Assembly (NCBI RefSeq): GCF_030177755.1
Contig: NZ_CP126539.1
Location: 2,008,001 to 2,072,000, forward strand
Direction: 5' to 3'
Length of the DNA stretch: 64,000 nt
Source of the DNA: Devosia sp. RR2S18
Lineage (GTDB): Bacteria; Pseudomonadota; Alphaproteobacteria; Rhizobiales; Devosiaceae
Of this stretch, positions 51,203 to 61,125 are shown one piece after another (within the stretch, counting starts at the first letter, position 1; every line of letters starts with the position of its first letter). The notes under the pieces are model-generated. The model did not search any database and was not told the DNA's origin. It saw only the letters and a program-made list of their open reading frames with translations. The position numbers were made by a program, and so were the translations under genes.

Positions 51203-51448
51203 GTGTGACCTGGGTCTAGTTTCTTGACCCCTTAGATATGCGGCGCTCAGGGTGATGCAAGGCCGGCATCCGTCACGCTGGGGAGAGGGGCGGCACTTGC
51301 GCATCGTCCCGCTTATTGATGGCGCGCCCACCGCTCTTCTCAAACGCAGGCTTCGCCGGCCACTTGTCCAGTTACCCGGGTCGAGACTGAACCTTAGATG
51401 CTGCCGCTCCGTTGCTTTGAAGTGAGGCCACGGAGTAACTGAACCTAA

Positions 51449-52765
51449 ATGTTAGATTGGGAAGCCGACCCCTATATCGTGGTTATGACCGGCAGTGGCT
51501 TGCTCATCGCCTTAGTGGCGTGGTTGCCACTCGCCTTGCGGCGCCTGTGGATATCTCTTCCGATTGTCTGCCTGGTGATCGGCGGGGTGGTCTTCAATCT
51601 CCCCCGCATTGGCACCAATGTTTCGCCCGTCGACTTCCCGGTCATCACCGAGCGAGTGACGGAGCTAGTGGTGATCATTGCGCTCATGGGCGCTGGCCTC
51701 AAGATCGACCGCATCTTCAAGTTTTCCGATTGGCAGGTCACCTGGCGCCTGCTTGGCATCACCATGCCCCTGGGCATTCTTGCCATCACAGTCTTGGGCA
51801 TGAACCTCCTTAACCTCAGCGTTTTCGGGGCGCTTCTGCTCGCGGCGTGCCTTGCCCCAACCGACCCGGTCCTCGCCTCGGACGTGCAGGTTGGGCCTCC
51901 TCACGAGGGTGGAGAGGATACGGTTCGTTTCGCCTTGACCTCAGAAGCTGGCCTCAATGATGGACTGGCATTTCCCTTCGTGCACCTGGCAATCGTCCTT
52001 AGCGCCGTGCTCGCTACCGGTGAGCCATGGCTCGTCCATTGGACGGGCTACTACCTGATCTGGAAGATACTGGCCGGCATCTTTTGCGGCTGGGTGGTAG
52101 GCCAGGTCTTCGGCTGGCTGACCTTCAAGATGCCGGGGGATTCGCTCGCCAGAACGGGAGACGGCTTGATTGCCATCGCTGCTACCTTCGTCTCCTACGG
52201 GGTTTCCGAACTGCTGCAGGGTTACGGGTTCCTGGGTGTTTTCATCACCGCTTTGGCATTGCGCCAGGTCCATCACGACCACGATTTCCACCGGGACATG
52301 CACGACATCACCGAGCAGGTGGAGCGCCTCGTGATGATGGTCTTGCTGCTGATGTTTGGGGGAGCGCTTGCCGCCGGGTTGCTGCGAGATGTGGGCTGGG
52401 TGGAGGTGACCGCTGCTGTGGTAATCTTACTGGTTATCCGGCCGCTGACCGGACTGGTGGCCATGATCGGGATCAAGGCCACGCTCAGCGAAAAGCTCGT
52501 GATCTCGTTTTTCGGGATTCGGGGTGTCGGCTCGTTCTACTACCTCGCGTATGGGCTCAACCACGGTGAGTTTCTGGAAGCGAACCGGCTCTGGACTATT
52601 GTGGCTCTTGTGGTGGTGCTCTCGATTCTCATTCACGGGCTTGCCGTCACACCGATCATGCATTGGGTGGATCGGCTGCAGGGCAGGGACCCCGACGCCG
52701 AAGGAGCAGTGCCCCCTCCTGGGCTTCAGGGTCCTGCTGCCCCGAACAACCATGAGGAGCAATGA
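51449..52765 (+). CDS. CPA1-type cation:proton antiporter (NhaP-like)
   Basis: A 438-residue, roughly 12-helix membrane antiporter. The CPA1 ion-site motif CLAPTDPVLASDVQ lies near residues 134-147 and FALTSEAGLNDGLAFPF follows, the typical ND pair region. It exchanges Na+ or K+ for protons. A His-rich loop (RQVHHDHDFHRDMHD, around residue 275) is unusual. A terminator-like hairpin follows. Confidence 0.9.
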   Translation: MLDWEADPYIVVMTGSGLLIALVAWLPLALRRLWISLPIVCLVIGGVVFNLPRIGTNVSPVDFPVITERVTELVVIIALMGAGLKIDRIFKFSDWQVTWRLLGITMPLGILAITVLGMNLLNLSVFGALLLAACLAPTDPVLASDVQVGPPHEGGEDTVRFALTSEAGLNDGLAFPFVHLAIVLSAVLATGEPWLVHWTGYYLIWKILAGIFCGWVVGQVFGWLTFKMPGDSLARTGDGLIAIAATFVSYGVSELLQGYGFLGVFITALALRQVHHDHDFHRDMHDITEQVERLVMMVLLLMFGGALAAGLLRDVGWVEVTAAVVILLVIRPLTGLVAMIGIKATLSEKLVISFFGIRGVGSFYYLAYGLNHGEFLEANRLWTIVALVVVLSILIHGLAVTPIMHWVDRLQGRDPDAEGAVPPPGLQGPAAPNNHEEQ

Positions 52766-52771
52766 GCGGAA

Positions 52772-52800
52772 CTGGGCTCCGGCGGTGATCCGAAGCCCAG
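52772..52800. terminator. Possible bidirectional terminator between convergent genes
   Basis: A stem CTGGGCT-CCGG/CCG-AAGCCCAG (52772-52782 with 52790-52800, one mismatch) between the antiporter and the sugar dehydrogenase gene. The flanking U-runs are poor. Confidence 0.5.
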
Positions 52801-52815
52801 ATTGGTGCAGCCGGC

Positions 52816-54630
52816 TTAGTTGGCCGGAAGCTCAGGCGCAGGCCGCTCGTATCGACCCACAATTTGACCCTTGGCGAGGACATGGCCTTCCATGCCCGAT
52901 AGAACTGTCTCGCGCGGGGAGCCCGGGTCGAGCTCCAGGCTAGCCACATCCAGTGCGAATATCTGAAAGTGGTAGTCGTGGGGTCCATTCTCCAGCGGCG
53001 GACGGGGGCCCATGTAGCCGACCTGGCCACGGCTGTTGGTGCCCTGCAGCACGCCTTCGGGCTCCTGCAGGATTAGGTCGGGCGGCAAGCCTTCGCGCAG
53101 ACGGGTCACATCGGCTGGAATGTCATAGGCGATCCAGTGGGTGAATGGCGTGGGGTTGCTGGCATCGGGGTCATCGACGATGACGACGAAGGACTGCGCT
53201 TCCTCTGGAGCACCCGACCATTCCAGTTCCGGCGAGGCGTTGTGCCCCTCCGCAGAGTGAGCCACCGGAATCATCTCGCCTTGCGCGAAGCTGGCGCTCA
53301 CCTCGAGACTGTTTTCGCCCTCGACGAGATCAAAGGCAATGTTGGAGTCCTGTGCCTCGGGCACCTGACTCTCTGGTTCTCCCATAGCGGCGCCATCGGA
53401 CTGCTGTTCTCCGGTGTAGCTGATGCGGTAGAGAATGCCGTTGGCGTCATCGGCGAGGATCAAAGACCCGTCCGGCGCTTCGGCCAAGCCCGCAAGCCTG
53501 GCGAGAAAACCGTAGCCGCCATCCTCGTTCTCGATCAGCCAACCTTCGGCAAAGCGCTCCCAGCTCTGCGGCTCGCTCTCCTCGAAGTCTATTCGGGTGA
53601 CCTCATAGCCACTGGGCGGACGGCGGTTCCACGAGCCGCGCATGGCGATGAAAGCATCGCCGCGATACTCTTCGGGAAAGGCGGTGCCGCTATAGAAAGT
53701 CATCTGCATAGGGGCGGCGTGCGCGATATAGCCAAGTTCCGGCTCGACGCTCTTTTCGGCCCAGTCCTCAAGCGTGATGTCGCCAGGAGGGCTGCGGTGA
53801 GGGCTGAAGTTCGAGAAGTCGTAGATGTAAGGCCAGCCATATTGATTGCCCTGCTCGACAAGGTTGAATTCTTCCTGCTGCTCCTCGTCGCCCAGCCAGT
53901 CGGTGCCGTGATCGGCGCCATAGAGTTCGCCGGTTTCGGGCTGCCAGTCGAAACCGATCGTGTTGCGGAGGCCGGTCGCGAAGATCGTGCGGCTCTTGCC
54001 GTCCTTGCTGGCGCGCAGAATGGTGGCATTCTCCGGACTGGACTCCTCGCAGGCATTGCAGGTTGAGCCCACGGAGATGTAGAGCATGTCGTCAGGCCCG
54101 ATGGCGAGCGTCCGGTTGGGGTGCTGCCCGGCCTCTGGCAGATCGTGGATGATGCGCGTGAGTTCACCGAAGCTGCCATCTTCGTTGACCGGTGCGGTGT
54201 AGACATCATTGACCGTGGCCAGGAATACCGTGTCGCCGTCAAATGCAATGCCGTGCATGCCCGGGCGTGCAGCAAGAACGGTGTGGTCTTCAAAGACGCC
54301 ATCCCCATCCACATCATCCAGGCGGATGACGTCGCCTTCGGTTCGACGGGTGACGTAGATGCCGCCATCTTCATGGACAGCCACCATGCGGGTATTGCCC
54401 ATGTCGCGCGCGACGATTTCGACCTCAAAACCCTCCGGCACCCGAACAAGGGAAGTCAGCTGCTCATCATCGGTGACAATGATGGGTTCGGGCTCCACAA
54501 CGGAGTTCTGAATAGTGACGTCGGAGAACTCGCCGATATTCCCCACGGCTTGGGCGAAGGCTAATGGGCTGGTGAGCATCGGCACCGTCAGGGCGACGCC
54601 CGACAGGAGAGTGCGGCGGATCTGGAGCAT
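52816..54630 (-). CDS. Secreted PQQ-type sugar dehydrogenase fused to a YbhB/YbcL (PEBP) domain
   Basis: A 604-residue exported protein. After a signal peptide (to about residue 26) comes a six-bladed propeller of the glucose/sorbosone dehydrogenase family: VPEGFEVEIVARDMGNTRM, GQHPNRTLAIGPDDMLYISVG, GLRNTIGFDWQPETGELYGADHG, GNQYGWPYIYDFSNF. A CNAC motif in the propeller is suggestive of a metal or disulfide site. From about residue 440 the C-terminal domain is PEBP-like: VDDPDASNPTPFTHWIAYDIP and QGTNSRGQVGYMGPRPPLENGPHDYHFQIFALD. AGGACAAACG precedes the ATG at 54630. Sugar oxidation in the periplasm is likely; the PEBP role is unknown. Confidence 0.88.
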   Translation of the reverse strand: MLQIRRTLLSGVALTVPMLTSPLAFAQAVGNIGEFSDVTIQNSVVEPEPIIVTDDEQLTSLVRVPEGFEVEIVARDMGNTRMVAVHEDGGIYVTRRTEGDVIRLDDVDGDGVFEDHTVLAARPGMHGIAFDGDTVFLATVNDVYTAPVNEDGSFGELTRIIHDLPEAGQHPNRTLAIGPDDMLYISVGSTCNACEESSPENATILRASKDGKSRTIFATGLRNTIGFDWQPETGELYGADHGTDWLGDEEQQEEFNLVEQGNQYGWPYIYDFSNFSPHRSPPGDITLEDWAEKSVEPELGYIAHAAPMQMTFYSGTAFPEEYRGDAFIAMRGSWNRRPPSGYEVTRIDFEESEPQSWERFAEGWLIENEDGGYGFLARLAGLAEAPDGSLILADDANGILYRISYTGEQQSDGAAMGEPESQVPEAQDSNIAFDLVEGENSLEVSASFAQGEMIPVAHSAEGHNASPELEWSGAPEEAQSFVVIVDDPDASNPTPFTHWIAYDIPADVTRLREGLPPDLILQEPEGVLQGTNSRGQVGYMGPRPPLENGPHDYHFQIFALDVASLELDPGSPRETVLSGMEGHVLAKGQIVGRYERPAPELPAN

Positions 54631-54995
54631 CGTTTGTCCTTGCTTGAATCGAGCCTGACAACACCTCAATTCTTCCGTTCAGGAGTCGTTCATCTTGGAG
54701 GTTGAACTTGGGAGCCCGGTGCGCCAAAGCTCAGCTACAACAAGGATCTATCAAAGATTTCTGTTGATGGGCCGCGATTTAGCCGGAATGTCATAGGTTA
54801 CTGCCACACAGCTAACTGAGAAAATTGCTCAGGCGTAGTCGAAACCGAACGCCCTTATTCGTCACAAGAAAAGCTGCGGTAGTGTGAGCTAGAAGCGACT
54901 TCTGCGGAACTCTACTGACAGCAAGTGTCGTCGTTTGCGTTTATGATTATGGTTGCAGCGGCGCTTTGGCTCATTTTCGTGCAGGGGCTCGACCC
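54631..54995. promoter_or_regulatory. Divergent intergenic region
   Basis: It separates the sugar dehydrogenase fusion from the MFS gene and should hold both promoters. GGAAC (54906-54910) occurs, but no CGTT lies at the 16-17 base spacing of EcfG promoters, so I do not call one. Otherwise I see no gene or clear operator. Confidence 0.4.
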
Positions 54996-56345
54996 ATGAA
55001 TCCGTTTCACCAGATCCTGGGCAACAATCTCGTTGCCAATGTCACCAATTTCACCGTGTGGTTCGCGGTGACGTTCTGGGTGTTTCTGGAGACGCAGTCG
55101 GTTTTCGCAACGGGCATGATCGCCGGCATCTACCTCGTTTTCACGGCAGGGCTGGGCTTCTGGCTAGGTGCCATTGTCGATCACAACCCTAAGAAACTGG
55201 CGATGTTGGGCTCGAGTGCGGTGTCGTTCGGCTTCTACGCGGTTTCGCTTGGCGTGCTGTTGCTCGCGCCGACGGGCGCTTTCGCTGATCCCTTTGGTCC
55301 TTACCTCTGGGTTTTTGTCTTGATCGTCATGATGGGCGTGATCGCCGGCAATCTGCGGTCGATCGCGCTGCCGACGCTGGTCACCATTCTCATTCCCGAG
55401 GACCGGCGCGACAAAGCCAATGGTCTGGTCGGCATGGTGACCGGCATTGGCTTTCTCACCACATCAGTGATCTCAGGTTTTCTTGTCGCCTATACCGGCA
55501 TGTTGGGGGTGGTGATCGCCGCGCTGGTGTTCACGGCCCTGGCGTTCCTGCATCTATCCCTGGTGGCGATAGACGAGAACCGGGCGCCGTCGGAACCGGG
55601 CACGCCGGCTGAACCGAAGCGGGTGGACATCGCTGGAACGGTGCGGGTGATCGCGGCCGTGCCAGGTCTGTTCGCGCTGATCTTCTTTGCCACCTTCAAC
55701 AATTTCCTGGGTGGTGTCTTCATGGCGCTGCTAGATGCCTACGGGCTGTCTCTGGTTTCGGTGGAGATGTGGGGCCTGCTGTTTGGCGGACTGTCGACTG
55801 CCTTTATTCTCAGTGGGATCATCATTTCTCGGCTCGGCTTGGGGAAGAACCCGCTCAAAACCCTGCTTTGGGTGAACGTTATCACGTGGTCGGTGTGCTG
55901 CGTGTTCACCATCCAGGCCTCTATCTGGCTGCTGGCGGCGGGGTGTTTCGTCTGGATGCTCCTCGCCCCCTATGCCGAGGCAGCGGAGCACACGACCTTG
56001 CAGAAGGTGGTGCCACTGGAGCGCCAGGGCCGCGTGTTCGGCTTTGCCCAATCGGTCGAGCAGGCGGCCTCGCCACTGACCGCATTTTTGATTGGCCCCC
56101 TGACGCAGTTCATCGTCATCCCCCTCATGACCGACGGGGCCGGGGCGGTGGCGATTGGCAGCTGGTTCGGCGTTGGGCCGGCGCGCGGGATCGCACTGGT
56201 CTTCACCATTGCTGGCCTGATCGGCCTGCTGGTGACGATTATCGCCTTCAACTCGCGCTACTATCGCCAGCTTTCGGCGGCTTACCGGACCGGACCGGAT
56301 GACAGACCAAGCGACGGTGGCGCAGCGGAGGCGAACCCGGCTTGA
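54996..56345 (+). CDS. MFS transporter
   Basis: A 449-residue, 12-helix major facilitator. The start at 54996 has AGGGG upstream (MNPFHQILGNNLVANVTNF). It includes LGAIVDHNPKKLAMLG (motif A-like), IPEDRRDKANGLVGMVTGIG and LERQGRVFGFAQSVEQAASP, similar to the enterobactin-exporter-like/DHA3 families. The substrate is unknown. Confidence 0.85.
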   Translation: MNPFHQILGNNLVANVTNFTVWFAVTFWVFLETQSVFATGMIAGIYLVFTAGLGFWLGAIVDHNPKKLAMLGSSAVSFGFYAVSLGVLLLAPTGAFADPFGPYLWVFVLIVMMGVIAGNLRSIALPTLVTILIPEDRRDKANGLVGMVTGIGFLTTSVISGFLVAYTGMLGVVIAALVFTALAFLHLSLVAIDENRAPSEPGTPAEPKRVDIAGTVRVIAAVPGLFALIFFATFNNFLGGVFMALLDAYGLSLVSVEMWGLLFGGLSTAFILSGIIISRLGLGKNPLKTLLWVNVITWSVCCVFTIQASIWLLAAGCFVWMLLAPYAEAAEHTTLQKVVPLERQGRVFGFAQSVEQAASPLTAFLIGPLTQFIVIPLMTDGAGAVAIGSWFGVGPARGIALVFTIAGLIGLLVTIIAFNSRYYRQLSAAYRTGPDDRPSDGGAAEANPA

Positions 56346-56483
56346 TCGTCATGCGGTGCGGCACCCCTGAGTGATTTCTTGGTCGCGGCAAGGTGAAGTC
56401 GAAAGTGTTGGCCGGAGCGGTTTTCTATTCTCGGACAAAGGTGTAAGCACCCATAGGCGCTTGGAGCGTGGGAGCTGAACTGA

Positions 56484-58727
56484 TTGAGTAATCTCGAACA
56501 GACCGATCTTCTGACTGCCGAAGAGAACTGCGCGCGCGAGCCCATCCAATTTCCTGGAAGCATTCAGCCCACCGGGGCGCTGCTCTCGCTGGACCATGCG
56601 TTCAATATTCTCCAGGCCAGCGCCAATACGACGGAATTGCTCGGCCTGTCTCCCGATACCATGCTGGGAAAGACAATCCAGGACGCACTTGGGTTAGAGC
56701 TCGGTGAGCAGATCCAGCAAGAACTCGTCTCCTCGCGATTGGCCAACAGCAGCACCGCGCTCTTGCGTTCTGTGGTGATCGGGGAGAGCCGTTTCGATGT
56801 GCTGGCGCATGACAATGGCGCCCGGATCATCGTTGAGTTTGAACTCTCTTCCGCCGAGGGATCACTGGATTCAGTCTATCCCGATCTTCGCAGCTTCATC
56901 GAGATGATTCAGGAGCTGCCCGAGATCGAGCGCATCACCGCCGTCGCGGCAGAGGAGGTGAGGGCGCTTACCGGCTTTGACCGAGTCATGGTCTACCAGT
57001 TCGACAAGGACTGGAACGGGACCGTCGTAGCGGAGTCACGCAACGAACGATTGCCGTCCTATCTCGATCTGCGGTTTCCGGCCGCGGACATTCCGGCGCA
57101 AGCGCGTGCGCTTTACCGTTCCAACCGCCTGCGGCTCATACCGGACGCGGATTACGTGCCCGTTCCGCTGGTGCCCGCGTTTGATCCGCTCACCACAGGG
57201 CCGCTGGACCTCAGTTTCTCAGCGCTGCGCAGCGTTTCGCCCGTTCATCTGCAATATATGCGGAACATGGGAACCCCGGCCTCGATGTCAATCTCGATCC
57301 TGGTGGATGGGGAGCTGTGGGGGCTGATCTCCTGCCATCATGCCGAGCCGCGACGAGTGGCATCGCACATGCGAACCGCATGCGATTTCGTCGGACAGGT
57401 TGTCGCCATGCAGATCGGGGCGCGATCACGCAGCATGGCTGCCGCTGAACGCGTAGTGAAGCACCGGATTGAATCGCGCCTGCTTGCCCGCATGGCGGCT
57501 GAACCCGACTTTATTAGCGGGCTCCATGTTGCAGAAGAGGAACTGCTGTCGCTCGTCAATGCCGATGGCGTAGCATTGCTGCTCGACCAACGGATCATGC
57601 TGATGGGCAAGACACCACCTCTCGCGCAAGTGCGGAGCCTTGCCAACTGGATCGCCACGGAACGCGCGGACCAAGAAGTCCTCTGGACGGAAAGCCTTAG
57701 CTCTCTGGTCCCGCAGCTGCAGATTGCCACCGAGACTGCCTCGGGTATTCTCGCCGTTTCGATGTCCAAGCTACATCCCAGCTATATCATCTGGTTCCGA
57801 CCCGAAGTGGTGCAGACCGTTCGTTGGGGCGGTGACCCTCGCAAGACCGCTGATGCGGAAACGGGGCGCCTCAATCCCCGCAAGTCGTTCGAGACTTGGA
57901 AGGAGACAGTCAGCGGTCAATCCCTGTCCTGGTCGGCAACCCAGATCGATGCCGCAAATAGCCTGCGCCAGGCGATTGTCGGTATCGTCATGCGCAAGGC
58001 CGAGGAGATGGCGGCCGTAACCGACGAGCTACGCCGCTCCAACAAAGAACTCGAAGCCTTCTCCTATTCGGTCAGCCATGACCTGCGGGCACCGTTCCGG
58101 CATATCGTCGGCTTCGCAGAGCTGCTCAAGGAGACCGGCGGCATCGAAGCGGATGCGCGGGCGCAACGCTATATCGACACCATCATCGAGGCCGCACACT
58201 CCGCCGGCCAGCTCGTCGACGACCTTCTCGGTTTCTCGCAAATGGGACGCTCACAGCTTACTCCCGTGCTCATCGACATGAACAAGCTGGTGGAGGAGAC
58301 GCTTAGAACACTGCACATGGACACCGAAGGGCGGAAGATCGAGTGGAAAGTGGGGCGCCTGGAGCCTATTTCCGCCGACCTAACCTTCATGCGCTCGGCC
58401 TGGCAGAACCTGTTGTCCAATGCGGTCAAGTATACGAGGGGTACGGATCCCTCCACCATCGAGATCGGATGTGATCCGGGCGAGAACGAAGTGACGTATT
58501 ACGTCAAGGACGACGGTGTCGGCTTCAACATGGACTACGTCGACAAGCTGTTTGGCGTTTTCCAGCGGCTCCATCGAATTGAAGACTACGAGGGTAGCGG
58601 CATTGGGCTGGCCAATGTCAAACGTGTCGTGGAACGGCACCAGGGACGTGTTTGGGCAGAGGGCGAACTGGGCAAAGGCGCGACCTTTTTCTTCGCCCTG
58701 CCACGGAATCTAGCGAGCGAAGCATGA
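56484..58727 (+). CDS. bphP: Bacteriophytochrome histidine kinase
   Basis: A 747-residue red/far-red light sensor kinase binding biliverdin. The chromophore Cys is Cys16 in ENCAREPIQFPGSIQPTG (the usual IQPHG His is Thr). The GAF domain has the DIP motif (Asp202, FPAADIPAQARAL) and the conserved His255 (VSPVHLQYMRNMG) and His285 (LISCHH). The PHY tongue shows PRxSF (NPRKSFETW, residues 464-472). A HisKA domain with His532 (SVSHDLRAP) and an HATPase domain (WQNLLSNAVKYTRG, GSGIGLANVKRVVERH) complete it. TTG start with GGGAG upstream. It overlaps the response regulator gene by four bases. Confidence 0.95.
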   Translation: MSNLEQTDLLTAEENCAREPIQFPGSIQPTGALLSLDHAFNILQASANTTELLGLSPDTMLGKTIQDALGLELGEQIQQELVSSRLANSSTALLRSVVIGESRFDVLAHDNGARIIVEFELSSAEGSLDSVYPDLRSFIEMIQELPEIERITAVAAEEVRALTGFDRVMVYQFDKDWNGTVVAESRNERLPSYLDLRFPAADIPAQARALYRSNRLRLIPDADYVPVPLVPAFDPLTTGPLDLSFSALRSVSPVHLQYMRNMGTPASMSISILVDGELWGLISCHHAEPRRVASHMRTACDFVGQVVAMQIGARSRSMAAAERVVKHRIESRLLARMAAEPDFISGLHVAEEELLSLVNADGVALLLDQRIMLMGKTPPLAQVRSLANWIATERADQEVLWTESLSSLVPQLQIATETASGILAVSMSKLHPSYIIWFRPEVVQTVRWGGDPRKTADAETGRLNPRKSFETWKETVSGQSLSWSATQIDAANSLRQAIVGIVMRKAEEMAAVTDELRRSNKELEAFSYSVSHDLRAPFRHIVGFAELLKETGGIEADARAQRYIDTIIEAAHSAGQLVDDLLGFSQMGRSQLTPVLIDMNKLVEETLRTLHMDTEGRKIEWKVGRLEPISADLTFMRSAWQNLLSNAVKYTRGTDPSTIEIGCDPGENEVTYYVKDDGVGFNMDYVDKLFGVFQRLHRIEDYEGSGIGLANVKRVVERHQGRVWAEGELGKGATFFFALPRNLASEA

Positions 58728-59197
58728 GCAATATCAACCCAATCCTGCTTGTAGAGGATAATCCCAAGGACCTTGAACTAACGCTTGCGGCCTTGGAGCG
58801 GAGCCAATTGGCCAATGAGGTCGTTACTGCCCGCGATGGCGCGGAGGCGCTCGATTGGCTGTTCGCGCGAGGACCGCATGAGGGTCGTAATAGCGGAGAT
58901 CCGGCAGTGGTATTGCTCGACCTGAAACTGCCCAAGGTCGACGGGCTGCAGGTGCTCGAAGCGGTGAAGCGCGATGCCGACCTCAAGCATGTCCCTATTG
59001 TGATGCTTACCGCATCCAAGGAGGAAAGCGATCTGGTCAAGAGCTACCAACTTGGCGTCAACGCCTTTGTGGTCAAGCCGGTGGACTTCAAGGAGTTCTT
59101 CAAGGCGATCCAGGACATCGGCATGTTCTGGGCGATCCTCAACGAACCCCATCCGATGCGGCCGCGTTCAACACCCATGAAGGTGACCGAAGCTTGA
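58724..59197 (+). CDS. Single-domain response regulator of the phytochrome operon
   Basis: A 157-residue CheY-like receiver of the Rcp1 type that usually partners phytochrome kinases. LLVEDNPKDLELTLAALE contains the acidic pocket; the phosphoryl acceptor is Asp66 (VVLLDLKLPKVDG), then TAS and VKPVDF. No output domain follows, so it is a diffusible phosphate carrier or scaffold. The start (ATGA) and stop (TTGA) overlap both neighbours. Confidence 0.93.
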   Translation: MSNINPILLVEDNPKDLELTLAALERSQLANEVVTARDGAEALDWLFARGPHEGRNSGDPAVVLLDLKLPKVDGLQVLEAVKRDADLKHVPIVMLTASKEESDLVKSYQLGVNAFVVKPVDFKEFFKAIQDIGMFWAILNEPHPMRPRSTPMKVTEA

Positions 59198-60576
59198 ACC
59201 AGGCGCTAGGCGTAATCCGCGTCCTCCACCTGGAGGACAGCGACCTTGATGCCGATCTCATCGATGCGCATCTGCGCAAAGGCGGGGTGATGCATAGTTC
59301 CGACCGGGTGTGGACGCGGGAGGACTTCGAGGATCGCGTGACCTCCGGTACCTACGACCTGATCCTGGCCGACTACAAACTACCGACCTTTGACGGCATG
59401 CGGGCGTTGGAAATTGCTCGAAGCAAAGCGCCCGATATTCCCTTCATCTTCGTCTCGGCAACGCTGGGGGAAGAAATCGCCATTGAGTCACTCAAAAAAG
59501 GGGCGACCGATTACGTCATCAAGTCGCGCCTGGCGCGGCTGGCCTCCTGCGTCGAGCGGGCTGTTGTCGAAAAGCTCGAGACGACCGCCCGGCGCAAGGC
59601 CGAAGCGGGGATTGAGGACGCGCAGAAGCGCCTGCATGCGGCGCTGTCGGTGGCTCGGATGGGGTCTTTTGAGTGGGACCCGATCCACAGCGAAGTGCTG
59701 CTCGATGCCCGGAGCTGTGAGATCCTGGGCTTGCCCGAACCCGAGCAAATCCGGGTGAGCAGCATCATTGATTTGGTGATCGAGGAAGACCGGGAGCGTT
59801 TCCGGGCTGCCGCTGTGCTCAGTGCACGATCCCGGGAGCGGGGTGACATCGAATTTCGGGTGCGGCGAGCCAACGGGCAGACCCGCTATGTGACAGCGGC
59901 CTGCGACTGGTTCCAGAAGGCTCCGGGCAAGTTTGTCGGCATCGGGGTGTTGCGCGATATCGATGATCGGAAAATGGCCGAGCATGACCAGAAGCTGGTG
60001 GTGCGGGAACTCCATCACCGGGTGAAGAACTCGCTGGCGACGGTGCAGGCGGTGATCAATGCCACGCTGCGGCACGCCGACACGCTGCAGGGCTTTCGCG
60101 AGTCCATCGTGCCGCGGGTCGATGCCCTGGCGCGCAGCCACTCGCTTCTGACCGACAATGCCTTCGGCAGCCTATTGCTCAAGGATATGCTGATTTCCGA
60201 GCTGGGCGCGTATGACGAAGGCGACCGGCTCGAGCTCAGTGGACCCCAGACCTATGTGTCGAGCGATCTGGCCATGACGTTCAGCCTGGCGCTGCACGAG
60301 CTGACTACCAACTCGGCGAAATATGGGGCGCTCTCGACCGCTAGCGGCCATCTGGCCGTCAGCTGGGAAACCGAGAAGGTGGATGGCGGGCGGCTGCTGA
60401 AGCTCGCCTGGTGCGAAACCGGCGGGCCACCGATCGAGCATCCGCCCGAGCATATGGGTTTTGGCTCGGTGCTGCTACAGCGCTTGTTGGGCGGATTGCC
60501 GGGGGCCAGCGTCGATATTCGCTACGAGCGGGAAGGGCTGTGTGTCGACGTGCAGCTGCGCATGGCTCACGACTAA
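59194..60576 (+). CDS. REC-PAS-HWE hybrid histidine kinase
   Basis: A 460-residue soluble kinase. The receiver (about residues 8-125) has Asp60 ([11 protein letters not shown]) and [12 protein letters not shown] domain follows (about residues 145-262; [22 protein letters not shown]). The HWE kinase core includes the phosphorylation box [16 protein letters not shown] with the His before Arg (about His275), the N box [15 protein letters not shown] and the WxE motif LAWCETG. It starts at a TTG inside the preceding stop. It probably receives phosphate through its receiver from BphP or the middle regulator, so its autokinase is under light control. Confidence 0.93.
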   Translation: MNQALGVIRVLHLEDSDLDADLIDAHLRKGGVMHSSDRVWTREDFEDRVTSGTYDLILADYKLPTFDGMRALEIARSKAPDIPFIFVSATLGEEIAIESLKKGATDYVIKSRLARLASCVERAVVEKLETTARRKAEAGIEDAQKRLHAALSVARMGSFEWDPIHSEVLLDARSCEILGLPEPEQIRVSSIIDLVIEEDRERFRAAAVLSARSRERGDIEFRVRRANGQTRYVTAACDWFQKAPGKFVGIGVLRDIDDRKMAEHDQKLVVRELHHRVKNSLATVQAVINATLRHADTLQGFRESIVPRVDALARSHSLLTDNAFGSLLLKDMLISELGAYDEGDRLELSGPQTYVSSDLAMTFSLALHELTTNSAKYGALSTASGHLAVSWETEKVDGGRLLKLAWCETGGPPIEHPPEHMGFGSVLLQRLLGGLPGASVDIRYEREGLCVDVQLRMAHD

Positions 60577-60578
60577 AC

Positions 60579-61124
60579 GTGCCGCTCATCCTCTTCAACA
60601 AGCCCTATGGGGTGCTGACGCAGTTTACCGGCGGGCCGGGCGAGCGGACGCTGGCCGAGTTCATCGACGTGCCGGCTGTCTATCCGGCGGGGCGGCTGGA
60701 CAAGGACAGCGAGGGGCTGCTGGTCCTGACCGATGACGGGCGGCTGCAGGCGCAGATTTCTTCGCCCCGGTTCAAGCAGCCCAAAACCTACCTGGTGCAA
60801 GTAGAAGGGGTGCCGAGCGAAGCGGCGCTCGCCCAATTGCGCAGCGGCGTCGAGCTTAGGGACGGCATGACGCGACCGGCCAAGGCGCGGCAGATAGAGC
60901 CGCCGCAACTCTGGGAGCGCGATCCACCGGTGCGGTTTCGCAAGAGCGTGCCCGATAGCTGGATCGAGCTCATCATCACCGAAGGGCGCAACCGCCAGGT
61001 GCGGCGCATGACGGCGGCCGTGGGGCTGCCGACGCTGCGGCTGGTGCGATGGGCGGTGGGGTCATGGACATTGGACGGCATCGCGCCGGGCACCTGGCGG
61101 GAAGCTGGGCAAGCCCGGTCATAG
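60579..61124 (+). CDS. rluE: 23S rRNA pseudouridine synthase, RsuA/RluE family
   Basis: A 181-residue pseudouridine synthase without S4 domain, as in RluE (U2457 of 23S rRNA). The segments [31 protein letters not shown] with the catalytic Asp, and [23 protein letters not shown] are diagnostic. The GTG at 60579 lies two bases after the kinase stop, so it may be co-transcribed with the light operon. Longer in-frame starts lie inside the kinase gene. Confidence 0.92.
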   Translation: MPLILFNKPYGVLTQFTGGPGERTLAEFIDVPAVYPAGRLDKDSEGLLVLTDDGRLQAQISSPRFKQPKTYLVQVEGVPSEAALAQLRSGVELRDGMTRPAKARQIEPPQLWERDPPVRFRKSVPDSWIELIITEGRNRQVRRMTAAVGLPTLRLVRWAVGSWTLDGIAPGTWREAGQARS

Positions 61125-61125
61125 G

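Noticed and set aside
54905..54935. EcfG promoter for the MFS gene
   Set aside because: GGAAC is present but no CGTT-like -10 lies 16-17 bases away; the nearest is about 21 bases off.
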